Positions 10,834 through 20,055 of a stretch of 64,000 nucleotides of DNA are shown here, piece after piece. The position numbers and the translations under genes are program-made. Location of the stretch: NCBI RefSeq assembly GCF_005048225.1, contig NZ_SUNI01000001.1, forward strand, positions 434,001 to 498,000, in the 5' to 3' direction. Each line of letters begins with the position of its first letter. Positions within the stretch are counted from its first letter, which is position 1. This DNA is from Paracoccus gahaiensis (lineage in GTDB: Bacteria > Pseudomonadota > Alphaproteobacteria > Rhodobacterales > Rhodobacteraceae). Under the pieces are notes generated by a model. The model saw only the letters and a list, made by a program, of their open reading frames with translations. It ran no database searches and was not told where the DNA came from.

Positions 10834-12018
10834 ATGAAAAATCTTCTTCTTGCGACCGCCGCCGGTGCATTGATGGCCGGTGCCGTCGGCGCCGAGGAGA
10901 TCAAGCTGGGCATCTCGCTCGGCTTCACCGGACCGCTGGAATCCATGGCCCCCGACATGCAGCAGGGCGCCGAGCTGGCGATGAAGGAAGTCAGCGATTC
11001 GGGCCTGCTGCTGGACGGATCGACCGTCACCGCCGTCACCGGCGATTCGACCTGCATCGATGCCGCCGCCGCCACCGCCACGGTCGAGCGCCTGATCGCC
11101 TCGGAAGGCGTCAAGGGCATCATCGGCGGCATGTGCTCGGGCGAGACCATCGCCTCGCTGGAGAACGTCGCCAAGGCCAATGGCGTGGTGATGATCTCGC
11201 CCTCGGCCACCTCGCCGGCGCTGTCGACCATCGAGGATGACGGGCTGTTCTTCCGCACCTCGCCCTCGGATGCGCGCCAGGGGCAGGTGATGGCGGACAT
11301 CCTGTCCGATCGCGGCATCACCAGCGTGGCCGTCACCTATACCAACAACGACTATGGCAAGGGCCTGGCCGACAGCTTCCAGGCGGCCTTCGAGGAGGCC
11401 GGCGGCAGCGTGACCGTGAACAGCGCGCATGACGACGGCAAGGCCGACTATTCGGCCGAGGTCGCCGCACTGGCCGCCGCCGGCGGCGAGGCGCTGGTCG
11501 TGGCGGGCTATGTCGATCAGGGCGGCTCGGGCGTGGTCCGCGCCTCGCTGGACACCGGCGCCTTCGAGACCTTCGTCTTCCCCGACGGCATGGTCGGCAA
11601 CGCGCTGGAGTCCAATTTCGGGTCCGAAATCGAGGGCAGCTTCGGCCAGAACCCGGCCGCCGAAGGCCCGGGCCGCGACGCCTATCTGGCGATGGCCGAA
11701 GAGGCGGGCTTCGACGGCACCGGTGCCTTCTCGGCCGAGGCCTATGACGCGGCGGCGCTGATCCTGCTGGCGATGGCCAAGTCGGGCTCGTCGGATCCGG
11801 CGACCTACAAGGACAGCATCATGGACGTGTCCAACGCGCCCGGCGAGGAGATCCTGCCCGGCCAGCTGGCCCGCGCGCTGGAGATCATCGCCGAGGGTGG
11901 CGATGTCGACTATGTCGGCGCCACGGCGGTCGAGATGGTGGGCGGCGGCGAATCCGCCGGCAGCTATCGCGAGGTCCAGATCACCGACGGCAAGCTGGAG
12001 GTGGTCGGCTATCGCTGA
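10834..12018 (+). CDS. Branched-chain amino-acid-type ABC transporter substrate-binding protein
   Basis: The 394-residue protein has a signal peptide (MKNLLLATAAGALMAGAVGAE) and the periplasmic-binding-protein type I fold of the LivK/LivJ family: IKLGISLGFTGPLESMAPDMQQGAELAM, then VKGIIGGMCSGETIAS and NGVVMISPSATSPALS. It should deliver a ligand to the permeases encoded downstream. A GGGAG site precedes the ATG. It is separated from the ATPase genes by a terminator-like hairpin, consistent with stronger expression of the binding protein. The ligand may be an amino acid or related compound and is not determinable here. Confidence 0.9.
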   Translation: MKNLLLATAAGALMAGAVGAEEIKLGISLGFTGPLESMAPDMQQGAELAMKEVSDSGLLLDGSTVTAVTGDSTCIDAAAATATVERLIASEGVKGIIGGMCSGETIASLENVAKANGVVMISPSATSPALSTIEDDGLFFRTSPSDARQGQVMADILSDRGITSVAVTYTNNDYGKGLADSFQAAFEEAGGSVTVNSAHDDGKADYSAEVAALAAAGGEALVVAGYVDQGGSGVVRASLDTGAFETFVFPDGMVGNALESNFGSEIEGSFGQNPAAEGPGRDAYLAMAEEAGFDGTGAFSAEAYDAAALILLAMAKSGSSDPATYKDSIMDVSNAPGEEILPGQLARALEIIAEGGDVDYVGATAVEMVGGGESAGSYREVQITDGKLEVVGYR

Positions 12019-12034
12019 TCCCATCTGACGGCGG

Positions 12035-12069
12035 ACAGCCCGGGGCGCGATCGCGCACCGGGCTGTTTT
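12035..12069 (+). terminator. Terminator or attenuating hairpin after the binding-protein gene
   Basis: AGCCCGG and CCGGGCT flank a GC-rich inner stem (GCGCGATCGCGC) and are followed by GTTTT. Its position inside the transporter operon suggests partial read-through. Confidence 0.7.
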
Positions 12070-12135
12070 CCAAATTTATAACAGCCTCTTGCAGGCACAT
12101 CTTCACCCCGAATGTGAAGACAGGGACGTAGAAGC

Positions 12136-12918
12136 ATGATCAGGGTCGAGGACCTTCACAGACATTTCGGCGGCTTCCGCGCCGTCGACGGCGCCAGCCT
12201 GACCATCGAGACCGGCTCCATCACCGGGCTGATCGGCCCGAATGGCGCGGGCAAGTCGACGCTGTTCAACGTGATCGCGGGCGTGCTGCCCCCCACCTCG
12301 GGGCGCGTCTTCATGGATGGCGAGGACATCACCGGCCTGCCGCCGCACACGCTGTTCCACAAGGGCCTGCTGCGCACCTTCCAGATGGCGCATGAATTCA
12401 GCTCGATGACCGTGCGTGAGAACCTGATGATGGTGCCGGGCGCACAGGCCGGCGAGACGATCTGGAAGACTTGGTTCCAGCGCGGCCGGATCGAGCGCGA
12501 AGAGGCCGAATTGCGGCGCAAGGCCGATGAGGTTCTGGATTTCCTGACCATCCGCCACCTGACGCACGAGAAGGCCGGCAACCTGTCGGGCGGGCAGAAG
12601 AAGCTGCTGGAACTGGGCCGCACGATGATGGTCGACGCCAAGATCGTGTTTCTGGACGAGGTCGGCGCGGGCGTGAACCGCACCCTGCTGATGACCATCG
12701 CCGACGCGATCCTGCGCCTGAACCGCGAGCGCGGCTATACCTTCTGCGTGATCGAGCATGACATGGATTTCATCGGCAAGCTCTGCGACCCGGTGATCGT
12801 CATGGCCGAGGGCAAGGTCCTGGCCACCGGCAGCGCGCAGGACATCATGAAGAACGAGGCGGTGATCGAGGCCTATCTGGGCACCGGCCTGAAGAACAAG
12901 GACATGGTGGGCGCATGA
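12136..12918 (+). CDS. ABC transporter ATP-binding protein (LivG type)
   Basis: The 260-residue protein has Walker A GPNGAGKST (34-42), the signature LSGGQKKLLELGR, Walker B IVFLDEVGAGVN and a late H-loop (VIEHDMDF). The 'DEVGAGVN' replaces the commoner DEPxAGLN, but the catalytic Glu is kept. It powers import with the partner ATPase. Its stop overlaps the start of the next gene (ATGA), so the two are translationally coupled. Confidence 0.9.
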   Translation: MIRVEDLHRHFGGFRAVDGASLTIETGSITGLIGPNGAGKSTLFNVIAGVLPPTSGRVFMDGEDITGLPPHTLFHKGLLRTFQMAHEFSSMTVRENLMMVPGAQAGETIWKTWFQRGRIEREEAELRRKADEVLDFLTIRHLTHEKAGNLSGGQKKLLELGRTMMVDAKIVFLDEVGAGVNRTLLMTIADAILRLNRERGYTFCVIEHDMDFIGKLCDPVIVMAEGKVLATGSAQDIMKNEAVIEAYLGTGLKNKDMVGA

Positions 12919-13742
12919 GCGACACGACCTTCGGCAACCGGGGCAATCGCGACGCCTCGGTGGTGAACCCCAAGGGGCGCGGCACCATCGACGGCACCCG
13001 CCGCTCGGGTCCTTTGGGACCGGGACAGGCGGGGGATCCCTTCCTGATCGGCGAGGCGATGACCGGCGGCTATGGCAAGGGCGCTGACATCCTGCATGAC
13101 TGCACCATCGCCGTGGAGCAGGGCCAGATCGCGGTGATCGTGGGCCCGAACGGCGCCGGCAAGTCGACCGCGATGAAGGCGATCTTCGGGATGCTGAACC
13201 TGCGCCAGGGCTCGGTCCGGCTGAACGGGCAGGACATCACCGCGCTGAACCCGCAGGACCGCGTCAAGGCGGGGATGGGCTTCGTGCCGCAGGTGAACAA
13301 CATCTTCCCCTCGATGACGGTCGAGGAGAACCTCGAGATGGGCGCCTATATCCGCCGCGACGACATCAAGGCGACGATGGCGCAGGTCTATGACCTGTTC
13401 CCCGCCGTCGCCGCCAAGCGCCGCCAGGCGGCCGGAGAGCTGTCGGGCGGCCAGCGCCAGCAGGTGGCCGTGGGCCGCGCGCTGATGACCCAACCGAAGG
13501 TGCTGATGCTGGACGAGCCGACCGCGGGCGTCAGCCCCATCGTCATGGACGAGCTGTTCGACCGCATCATCGCCATCGCGCGGGGCGGGCTGCCGGTGTT
13601 GATGGTCGAACAGAACGCACGCCAGGCGATGATGATCGCCGACAAGGCCTATGTGCTGGTGCAGGGTGCCAATGCGCATACCGGCACGGGCGAGGAATTG
13701 ATGAAGAACGACGAGGTGCGTCGCACCTTCCTGGGGGGCTGA
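12915..13742 (+). CDS. ABC transporter ATP-binding protein (LivF type)
   Basis: The 275-residue protein has Walker A GPNGAGKST, signature LSGGQRQQVAVGR, Walker B VLMLDEPTAGVSP and the LivF-like VEQNARQAMMIADKAYVL. It carries an unusual N-terminal extension of about 40 residues, rich in Gly, Arg and Asp, ahead of the usual first strand (EAMTGGYGKG); an internal ATG near residue 49 could be an alternative start, but the ATGA overlap with the preceding gene favours the long form. It forms the second half of the nucleotide-binding pair. Confidence 0.88.
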   Translation: MSDTTFGNRGNRDASVVNPKGRGTIDGTRRSGPLGPGQAGDPFLIGEAMTGGYGKGADILHDCTIAVEQGQIAVIVGPNGAGKSTAMKAIFGMLNLRQGSVRLNGQDITALNPQDRVKAGMGFVPQVNNIFPSMTVEENLEMGAYIRRDDIKATMAQVYDLFPAVAAKRRQAAGELSGGQRQQVAVGRALMTQPKVLMLDEPTAGVSPIVMDELFDRIIAIARGGLPVLMVEQNARQAMMIADKAYVLVQGANAHTGTGEELMKNDEVRRTFLGG

Positions 13743-13746
13743 GCCT

Positions 13747-14754
13747 GTGGATATCGCAAACGCCCTCGTGGTCTTTCTGAACTTCGTCTTCATCCCCGCC
13801 GCCGCCTATGGCGCGCAGCTGGCGCTTGGTGCGCTTGGGGTGACGCTGGTCTATGGCATCCTGCGGTTTTCCAACTTCGCGCATGGCGACACGATGGCCT
13901 TCGGGACCGGAACGGTGATCCTGCTGACCTGGGGGCTGCAGGCCATGGGGATCAGCGCCGGGCCCCTGCCCACCGCGCTGATCGCCCTGCCCTTCGGGAT
14001 CGCGCTGACCGCGCTTCTGGTGCTGGGCACCGACCGCGCGGTCTATCGCTTCTACCGCAAGCAGAAGGCGGCGCCGATCATCCTGGTCATGGCCTCGGTC
14101 GGCGTCATGTTCGTGATGAACGGGCTGACGCGGGTGCTGATCGGCGTGGACGAATACCGCTTCGACGACGGCGCGCGCTTCATCATGGACGTGCGCACCT
14201 TCCGCGAGATGACCGGCCTGCCCGAGGGTCTGGCGCTGCGGTCCACGCAGGCGCTGACCGTGGGGGTGGCGCTGGTCGTCATGGTCGCGCTGTTCTGGTT
14301 CCTCAACCGCACCAAGTCCGGCAAGGCCATGCGCGCCTATTCCGACAACGAGGATCTGGCGCTGCTGTCGGGCATCGACCCCGAGCGGGTCGTGCGCCTG
14401 ACCTGGATCATCGCGGCGGGGCTGGCGACCATCGCGGGCACGCTCTACGGGCTGGACAAGTCCTTCAAGGCGTTCAACTATTTCCAGATCCTGCTGCCGA
14501 TCTTCGCCGCCGCCATCGTGGGGGGCCTCGGCAATCCGCTCGGCGCCATCGCGGGCGGGTTCCTGGTCGCGTTTTCCGAGGTGGCGGTGACCTACCCTTG
14601 GGTCCGCGTGGTGGGCTATCTGGTGCCGGGCTACGAGCCCTCGGGGCTGATGCAGCTGCTGGGGACCGAATACAAGTTCGCGGTCAGCTTCGTCATTCTG
14701 ATCGTCGTCCTGCTGTTCCGGCCCACGGGCCTGTTCCGCGGAAAATCGGTGTAA
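13747..14754 (+). CDS. Branched-chain amino-acid-type ABC permease (LivH type)
   Basis: The 335-residue polytopic membrane protein starts at a GTG four bases after the ATPase stop. Family features include GALGVTLVYGILRFSNFAHGD near the N terminus and the cytoplasmic coupling segment RTKSGKAMRAYSDNEDLALLSGIDPERVVRLTW, then IFAAAIVGGLGNPLGAIAGG. It forms half of the translocation channel with the LivM-type subunit. Confidence 0.9.
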   Translation: MDIANALVVFLNFVFIPAAAYGAQLALGALGVTLVYGILRFSNFAHGDTMAFGTGTVILLTWGLQAMGISAGPLPTALIALPFGIALTALLVLGTDRAVYRFYRKQKAAPIILVMASVGVMFVMNGLTRVLIGVDEYRFDDGARFIMDVRTFREMTGLPEGLALRSTQALTVGVALVVMVALFWFLNRTKSGKAMRAYSDNEDLALLSGIDPERVVRLTWIIAAGLATIAGTLYGLDKSFKAFNYFQILLPIFAAAIVGGLGNPLGAIAGGFLVAFSEVAVTYPWVRVVGYLVPGYEPSGLMQLLGTEYKFAVSFVILIVVLLFRPTGLFRGKSV

Positions 14755-14764
14755 GGGGAAGATC

Positions 14765-16099
14765 ATGGCCACCAACCGTCAAGCCGCCTCCTCCTCCAGC
14801 CGCTGGCGCGCGCCGGTGCTGTTCGCCGTCCTCGCCGTGCTGTTCGTGCTGGAGGGGACGGTGCGCAATTCCATGTTCTCGGGCAGCTGGAACACCTCGC
14901 TGGCGATCCTGAACATGGGGCTGATATCCGCGATCACGGCCTTGGGCGTGAACATGCAATGGGGCTATGCGGGCCTCTTCAACGTCGGCGTCGTGGGCTT
15001 TCTGGCCATGGGCGCGCTGGCCCCGGTGCTGGTGTCCCTGCCCCCGGTCGAGGGGGCCTGGGCCGCCGGCGGCACCCGGCTGATGGGGGCGCTGCTGGTG
15101 GGCCTGGGCACGCTGGCCATGGCCAAGCTGGCCTGGACGCGCACGCGCAGCGGCATCGCCACCACGGCGGTGCTGATCGCGGGCTTCGTCGCCTATCGCT
15201 GGCTCTTCGACCCGGCGGTCGTCGCGATCGAGGCCAACAACCCCGCCCGCCACGGCAATATCGGCGGCCTCGGCCTGCCGGTGCTGCTGTCGTGGGCGGT
15301 GGGGGGCCTCTTCGCCGCCGCCGCGGCCTGGGCCATCGGCAAGGTCGCCCTGGGCCTGCGGTCGGACTATCTGGCCATCGCCACGCTTGGCATCGGCGAG
15401 ATCATCGTCGCGGTCATGAAGAACGAGAACTGGCTGGCGCGCGGGGTGATGAACATCACCTCGATCCCGCGCCCCGTCGCGCAGGAGGTCGACCTGCAGA
15501 ACAACCCCGACTTCGTCGAGTTCGCCTCAAGCTGGGGCTTTGCGGCCGCCGAGGCCTCGGGGATCTGGGTCAAGCTGTCCTACATGTCGCTGTTCCTGGT
15601 CGTGCTGTTGGCGATCATCCTGCTGGCCGAACTGGCGCTGAAATCCCCCTGGGGCCGGATGATGCGCGCGATCCGCGACAACGAGACCGCCGCCGAGGCG
15701 ATGGGCAAGGACGTCACCCGCCGCCACCTGCAGGTCTTCATCCTGGGATCGGCGGTGATCGGGGTGGCGGGCGCGATGATGGTGACGCTGGACGGGCTGC
15801 TGGCGCCGACCAGCTACAACCCGCTGCGCTATACCTTCCTGATCTGGGTGATGGTGATCGTCGGCGGGTCCGGCAACAACTGGGGCGCGGTGCTGGGCGC
15901 GGTGACGATCTGGTTCCTCTGGATCAAGGCCGAGGTCTGGGGGCCGGCGCTGTTCGCGCTACTGACCGCGCCGCTGCCGGACAGCGCCTTCAAGTCCCAC
16001 CTTCTGGACAGCGCGCCGCATATGCGCTTCATCGCGATGGGTCTGGTGCTGCTTCTGGTGCTGCGCTTCGCGCCCCGGGGTCTGCTGCCCGAGAAGTGA
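14765..16099 (+). CDS. Branched-chain amino-acid-type ABC permease (LivM type)
   Basis: The 444-residue membrane protein shows the LivM hallmarks ITALGVNMQWGYAGLFNVGVVGFLAMGA, GLRSDYLAIATLGIGEIIVAVMKN and the coupling helix MMRAIRDNETAAEAMGKDVTRRHLQVFILGSAVIGVAGAMM. It is longer than E. coli LivM partly because of an insertion around residues 85-160 that contains extra hydrophobic stretches. It closes the transporter operon and is followed by a terminator shared with the convergent CAP-domain gene. Confidence 0.9.
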   Translation: MATNRQAASSSSRWRAPVLFAVLAVLFVLEGTVRNSMFSGSWNTSLAILNMGLISAITALGVNMQWGYAGLFNVGVVGFLAMGALAPVLVSLPPVEGAWAAGGTRLMGALLVGLGTLAMAKLAWTRTRSGIATTAVLIAGFVAYRWLFDPAVVAIEANNPARHGNIGGLGLPVLLSWAVGGLFAAAAAWAIGKVALGLRSDYLAIATLGIGEIIVAVMKNENWLARGVMNITSIPRPVAQEVDLQNNPDFVEFASSWGFAAAEASGIWVKLSYMSLFLVVLLAIILLAELALKSPWGRMMRAIRDNETAAEAMGKDVTRRHLQVFILGSAVIGVAGAMMVTLDGLLAPTSYNPLRYTFLIWVMVIVGGSGNNWGAVLGAVTIWFLWIKAEVWGPALFALLTAPLPDSAFKSHLLDSAPHMRFIAMGLVLLLVLRFAPRGLLPEK

Positions 16100-16105
16100 C
16101 CTGAA

Positions 16106-16137
16106 AAAGGGGCGCGGTCTGATCCGCGCCCCTTTCC
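16106..16137. terminator. Bidirectional terminator between the transporter operon and the CAP-domain gene
   Basis: A strong GGGGCGCGG / CCGCGCCCC stem with a six-base loop lies between convergent genes. T runs are present on both strands (TTT on plus, TTTTT on minus). Confidence 0.8.
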
Positions 16138-16156
16138 CGTCTGCTTGGCCGTCGTC

Positions 16157-16672
16157 TTACTGGCAGTCGTTGCCCAGAACGACGCTGTGCCACAGCCGCC
16201 CGTCGGCGCCCTGCACCACGCCGCTGCCGATCTCGTAGCTCAGCTGGCCCATCACCTGCTCGCGCTGCGGGCCCGGCACCGTCCAGGCCGCGACCGTGCC
16301 CTCGGGCGTGCCGCCGCTGCCGACAAGCTGCGCGACGCCGCAGGTCGGATAGCCGACCGAGCGGGCGCGATCGACCACGTTCGAGCCGTTCGAGCCCGCC
16401 ACATCCGCGCGCCCCTGCTGGGCCATGTCGCAGGCATGGGACAGCGCGATCGTGTCCAGCGCCTCGCTCTGGGCCAGCACGGTCTTGCCATCGGCGGCCC
16501 GCGCGGCGTTCACGGCGGCGCCAAGCCGCGCGCCCTGCTCGGGATTGCCCGCGCATTGGGCGGCCAGTGCCTCCTCGGCGGCGGGGGCGGTCTCGGGCAG
16601 CGATATCATCGGGCCGGTCGCACAGGCGGAGAGGGACATCAGGCAGACAAGGGACAAGGACGATCGGAACAT
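16157..16672 (-). CDS. CAP/SCP-domain lipoprotein
   Basis: The 171-residue product starts MFRSSLSLVCLMSLSACATGP, a lipoprotein signal with lipobox LSAC. The mature part has the CAP (SCP/PR1) features of the bacterial YkwD-like group: AAVNAARAADGKTVLAQSEALDTIALSHACDMAQ and, near the end, WHSVVLGNDC. Conserved Cys residues suggest disulfides. It should sit on the periplasmic face of a membrane. The molecular role of bacterial CAP proteins is mostly unknown. An upstream in-frame extension to 16768 lacks signal-peptide character and is not used. Confidence 0.75.
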   Translation of the reverse strand: MFRSSLSLVCLMSLSACATGPMISLPETAPAAEEALAAQCAGNPEQGARLGAAVNAARAADGKTVLAQSEALDTIALSHACDMAQQGRADVAGSNGSNVVDRARSVGYPTCGVAQLVGSGGTPEGTVAAWTVPGPQREQVMGQLSYEIGSGVVQGADGRLWHSVVLGNDCQ

Positions 16673-16805
16673 GGGACGGAAACCTCCGGTTCGGGCGCGC
16701 GGGCGCGGGTCTGTTGCGGGCAAACGCCCCCGCCTGTCGCCGGTTCCGCCCCCGAAGGGTCGCGACACTCTTGCAAGGTGCTGTTTCCGCGCTTAAAGCG
16801 CATCC

Positions 16806-18365
16806 ATGACCCAGCACCAGCGCCTTCTGATCATCGACTTCGGCAGCCAGGTGACGCAGCTGATCGCGCGTCGCCTGCGGGAACTGAACGTCTATTGCGA
16901 AATCCACCCGTTCAACGCGGTGACCGACCAGGCCCTGCGCGACATGGCCCCGCAGGCGGTCATCCTGTCCGGCGGCCCGGCCAGCGTCACGACGCAAGGT
17001 AGCCCCCGCGCGCCCCAGGCCGTCTTCGAGCTGGGCGTGCCGGTCTTTGGCATCTGCTATGGCCAGCAGGTGATGATGGAGCAGCTGGGCGGCCAGGTCG
17101 AAGCCGGCCACCATGCCGAATACGGCCGCGCCTACATCACCCCCGCCCCGGGCCACAAGACCGACGGCATCTTCGCGGGCCTCTTCGGGACGGGCCGCGA
17201 AGAGGTCTGGATGAGCCATGGCGACCGCGTGACCAGCCTGGCGCCCGGCTTCGAGGTGATCGGCACCTCGCCCAATGCCCCCATCGCGATGATCGCGGAC
17301 GAGACGCGCCATTTCTACGGCGTCCAGTTCCATCCCGAGGTGCATCACACCGCCAATGGCCGCACCATGCTGGAGAACTTCGTCCGGCTGGCGGGCTTCA
17401 CCGGCGACTGGACCATGGCCAGCTACAAGGACGAGGCGATCCGCAAAATCCGCGAGACGGTGGGCGACCGCAAGGTCATCTGCGGCCTGTCGGGCGGCGT
17501 GGATTCCTCGGTCGCGGCGGTGCTGATCCACGAGGCGATCGGCGACCAGCTGACCTGCGTCTTCGTCGATCACGGCCTCCTGCGCCTGAACGAGGGCACC
17601 GAAGTCGTCAAGATGTTCCGCGACAACTACAACATCCCGCTGATCCATGCGGACGAGGCCGAGCTGTTCCTGGGCTCGCTGGAGGGCGTCAGCGACCCCG
17701 AGGTCAAGCGCAAGACCATCGGGCGGCTGTTCATCGACGTCTTCCAGAAATACGCCAGCGAGATCGACGGGGCCGAGTTCCTGGCGCAGGGCACGCTCTA
17801 TCCCGACGTCATCGAAAGCGTCAGCTTCTCGGGCGGGCCCTCGGTCACGATCAAAAGCCATCACAACGTGGGCGGCCTGCCCGAAAAGATGGGCCTCAAG
17901 CTGGTCGAGCCGCTGCGCGAGCTGTTCAAGGACGAGGTGCGCGAGTTGGGCCGCGAGCTGGGCCTGCCCGCCAGCTTCATCGGCCGCCACCCCTTCCCCG
18001 GCCCGGGCCTCGCCATCCGCTGCCCCGGCGAGATCACCCGCGAGAAGTTGGAGATCCTGCGCAAGGCCGATGCCGTCTTCATCGACCAGATCCGCCGCCA
18101 CGGTCTCTATGACGAGATCTGGCAGGCCTTCGTGGCCATCCTGCCGGTGCGCACGGTCGGCGTGATGGGCGACGGGCGCACCTATGATTTCGCCTGCGCG
18201 CTGCGCGCCGTGACCTCGGTCGACGGGATGACGGCGGATTACTATCCGTTCACCCACGAGTTCCTTGGCGAGACCGCGACGCGGATCATCAACGAGGTGC
18301 GCGGCATCAACCGCTGCACCTATGACATTACCTCGAAGCCCCCGGGCACGATCGAATGGGAATGA
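16806..18365 (+). CDS. guaA: GMP synthase (glutamine-hydrolysing)
   Basis: The 519-residue product has the class I glutamine amidotransferase domain with nucleophile Cys84 in GICYGQQ and the His/Glu of VQFHPEVHH, then the PP-loop ATP pyrophosphatase motif SGGVDSS and the C-terminal dimerisation domain ending [18 protein letters not shown]. It converts XMP to GMP. The companion enzyme gene guaB is also in this window, about 36 kb away and on the other strand. Confidence 0.97.
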   Translation: MTQHQRLLIIDFGSQVTQLIARRLRELNVYCEIHPFNAVTDQALRDMAPQAVILSGGPASVTTQGSPRAPQAVFELGVPVFGICYGQQVMMEQLGGQVEAGHHAEYGRAYITPAPGHKTDGIFAGLFGTGREEVWMSHGDRVTSLAPGFEVIGTSPNAPIAMIADETRHFYGVQFHPEVHHTANGRTMLENFVRLAGFTGDWTMASYKDEAIRKIRETVGDRKVICGLSGGVDSSVAAVLIHEAIGDQLTCVFVDHGLLRLNEGTEVVKMFRDNYNIPLIHADEAELFLGSLEGVSDPEVKRKTIGRLFIDVFQKYASEIDGAEFLAQGTLYPDVIESVSFSGGPSVTIKSHHNVGGLPEKMGLKLVEPLRELFKDEVRELGRELGLPASFIGRHPFPGPGLAIRCPGEITREKLEILRKADAVFIDQIRRHGLYDEIWQAFVAILPVRTVGVMGDGRTYDFACALRAVTSVDGMTADYYPFTHEFLGETATRIINEVRGINRCTYDITSKPPGTIEWE

Positions 18366-18465
18366 CGGGCGAGTGGGAATGACAGGCTGACGCGGCACCC
18401 CGCCGCATCGTGAAACGGGACCGCGCGGGGCACCCTGTGCGTCCTGTCGTCTTCGGGGGTGCCCC

Positions 18466-19989
18466 ATGCCGCGTCTGATCCTTGTGCTGGGCGACCAGCT
18501 GTCCCGCGACCTGTCCGCCCTGCGCGAGGCCCGCCCCGGTGACGTGATCGTCATGGCCGAGGTGATGTCTGAGGCCAGCTATGTCCGCCACCACCCCAAG
18601 AAGATCGCCTTCCTCTTCGCCGCGATGCGCAAGTTCGCCCATGCGCTGCGCGCCGAGGGGCTGACCGTCGCCTACACCGCGCTGGACGATCCCGACAACG
18701 GCCAGTCCATCCCCTCGGAACTGCTGCGCCGCGCGGCCGAGCATGGCGCCTCCGAGGTCTTCGCCACCCAGCCCGGCGAATGGCGCCTGATCTCCGCGCT
18801 GGACGATCTGCCCATCCCCCTGCGCCAACTGCCCGACGACCGCTTCCTGGCCAGCCATGCCGAGTTCGAGGCCTGGGCCGAGGGCCGCAAGGAATTGCGG
18901 ATGGAGTGGTTCTATCGCGAGATGCGCCGCAAGACCGGGCTGCTGATGGAGGGCGACCAGCCCGAGGGCGGCAAGTGGAACTACGACCACGACAACCGCA
19001 AGCCCGCCCAAGCCGACCTGTTACGCGCCAGGCCGCCCCGGTTCGACCCCGACGACATCACCGCCCAGGTGCTCGATCTGGTCGAGGCCCGCTTTCCCGA
19101 GAATTTCGGCCGGCTGCGCCCCTTCACCTTCGCCACCGACCGCGACGGCGCCCTGCAGGTGCTGGACCATTTCATCGCCCATGCGCTGGACGAGTTCGGC
19201 CCCACCCAGGACGCGATGCTGCAGGACGATCCCTTCCTGAACCATTCGATCCTGTCGCCCTATATCAACGCAGGCCTGCTGTCGCCGCTGGAGGTCTGCC
19301 AGGCCGCCGCCGATGCCTATGCCAAGGGCCGCGTGCGCCTGAACTCGGCCGAGGGCTTCATCCGCCAGATCATCGGCTGGCGCGAATACATGCGCGGCAT
19401 CTACTTCCTCGAAGGCCCGGATTACACCGCGCGCAATGCGCTTGGCCATCACCGCGACCTGCCGCCGCTCTACTGGGGGGCGCCCACAAAGATGAACTGC
19501 CTGGCCCATGCGGTCGGCCAGACGCGCGAGCATGCCTATGCCCATCACATCCAGCGCCTGATGGTGACCGGCAATTTCGCCCTGCTGGCGGGCTGCGATC
19601 CCCATCAGGTGCATGAATGGTATCTCGAGGTCTATCTAGACGCCTATGAATGGGTCGAGGCGCCCAATGTCATCGGCATGAGCCAGTTCGCCGATGGCGG
19701 CGTGGTGGGCTCCAAGCCCTATGTCAGTTCCGGCAACTACATCAACAAGATGTCGGATTACTGCAAGGGCTGCGCCTACAAGGTCGCGGCCAAGACCGGC
19801 CCGGACGCTTGTCCCTTCAACCTGCTCTATTGGGACTTTCTCGCCCGCCACCGCGACCGGTTCGAGGCCAATCCCCGCATCGGCCGGGTCTACGGCACCT
19901 GGGACCGCATGGAGGACGACCGGCGCCGGACGATCCGGGCCGAAGCGGCGGATTTCCTGCAGCGCCTGGATGCGGGCGAGCCGGTCTGA
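18466..19989 (+). CDS. Iron-sulfur bacterial cryptochrome/photolyase (FeS-BCP, PhrB/CryB class)
   Basis: The 507-residue protein starts MPRLILVLGDQLSRDLSALR and continues with SEASYVRHHPKKIAFLFAAMRKFA, typical of the prokaryotic (6-4) photolyase/cryptochrome group. Cys345, Cys433, Cys436 and Cys449 have exactly the spacing (88, 3, 13) of the 4Fe-4S ligands of Agrobacterium PhrB. The C-terminal FAD-binding region includes GFIRQIIGWREYMRGIY and SQFADGGVVGSKPYVSSGNYINKM. The family repairs (6-4) photoproducts or acts as a light-dependent regulator. It is preceded by guaA and followed by an ABM-GNAT gene. Confidence 0.93.
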   Translation: MPRLILVLGDQLSRDLSALREARPGDVIVMAEVMSEASYVRHHPKKIAFLFAAMRKFAHALRAEGLTVAYTALDDPDNGQSIPSELLRRAAEHGASEVFATQPGEWRLISALDDLPIPLRQLPDDRFLASHAEFEAWAEGRKELRMEWFYREMRRKTGLLMEGDQPEGGKWNYDHDNRKPAQADLLRARPPRFDPDDITAQVLDLVEARFPENFGRLRPFTFATDRDGALQVLDHFIAHALDEFGPTQDAMLQDDPFLNHSILSPYINAGLLSPLEVCQAAADAYAKGRVRLNSAEGFIRQIIGWREYMRGIYFLEGPDYTARNALGHHRDLPPLYWGAPTKMNCLAHAVGQTREHAYAHHIQRLMVTGNFALLAGCDPHQVHEWYLEVYLDAYEWVEAPNVIGMSQFADGGVVGSKPYVSSGNYINKMSDYCKGCAYKVAAKTGPDACPFNLLYWDFLARHRDRFEANPRIGRVYGTWDRMEDDRRRTIRAEAADFLQRLDAGEPV

Positions 19990-20055
19990 GCCGACCGCTT
20001 GACGTCCCGCGCCGCACCGCCGATGCTGCGGGCGACCCGACCGGAAGGATCCCCG

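Noticed and set aside
18350..18390. Near-duplicate GTGGGAATGAC stretches at the guaA stop
   Set aside because: Two short imperfect copies at a gene end; too short to call a functional repeat.
16029..18554. Long minus-strand frame opposite guaA and the CAP-domain gene region
   Set aside because: Antisense shadow of guaA with low-complexity composition and no motif.
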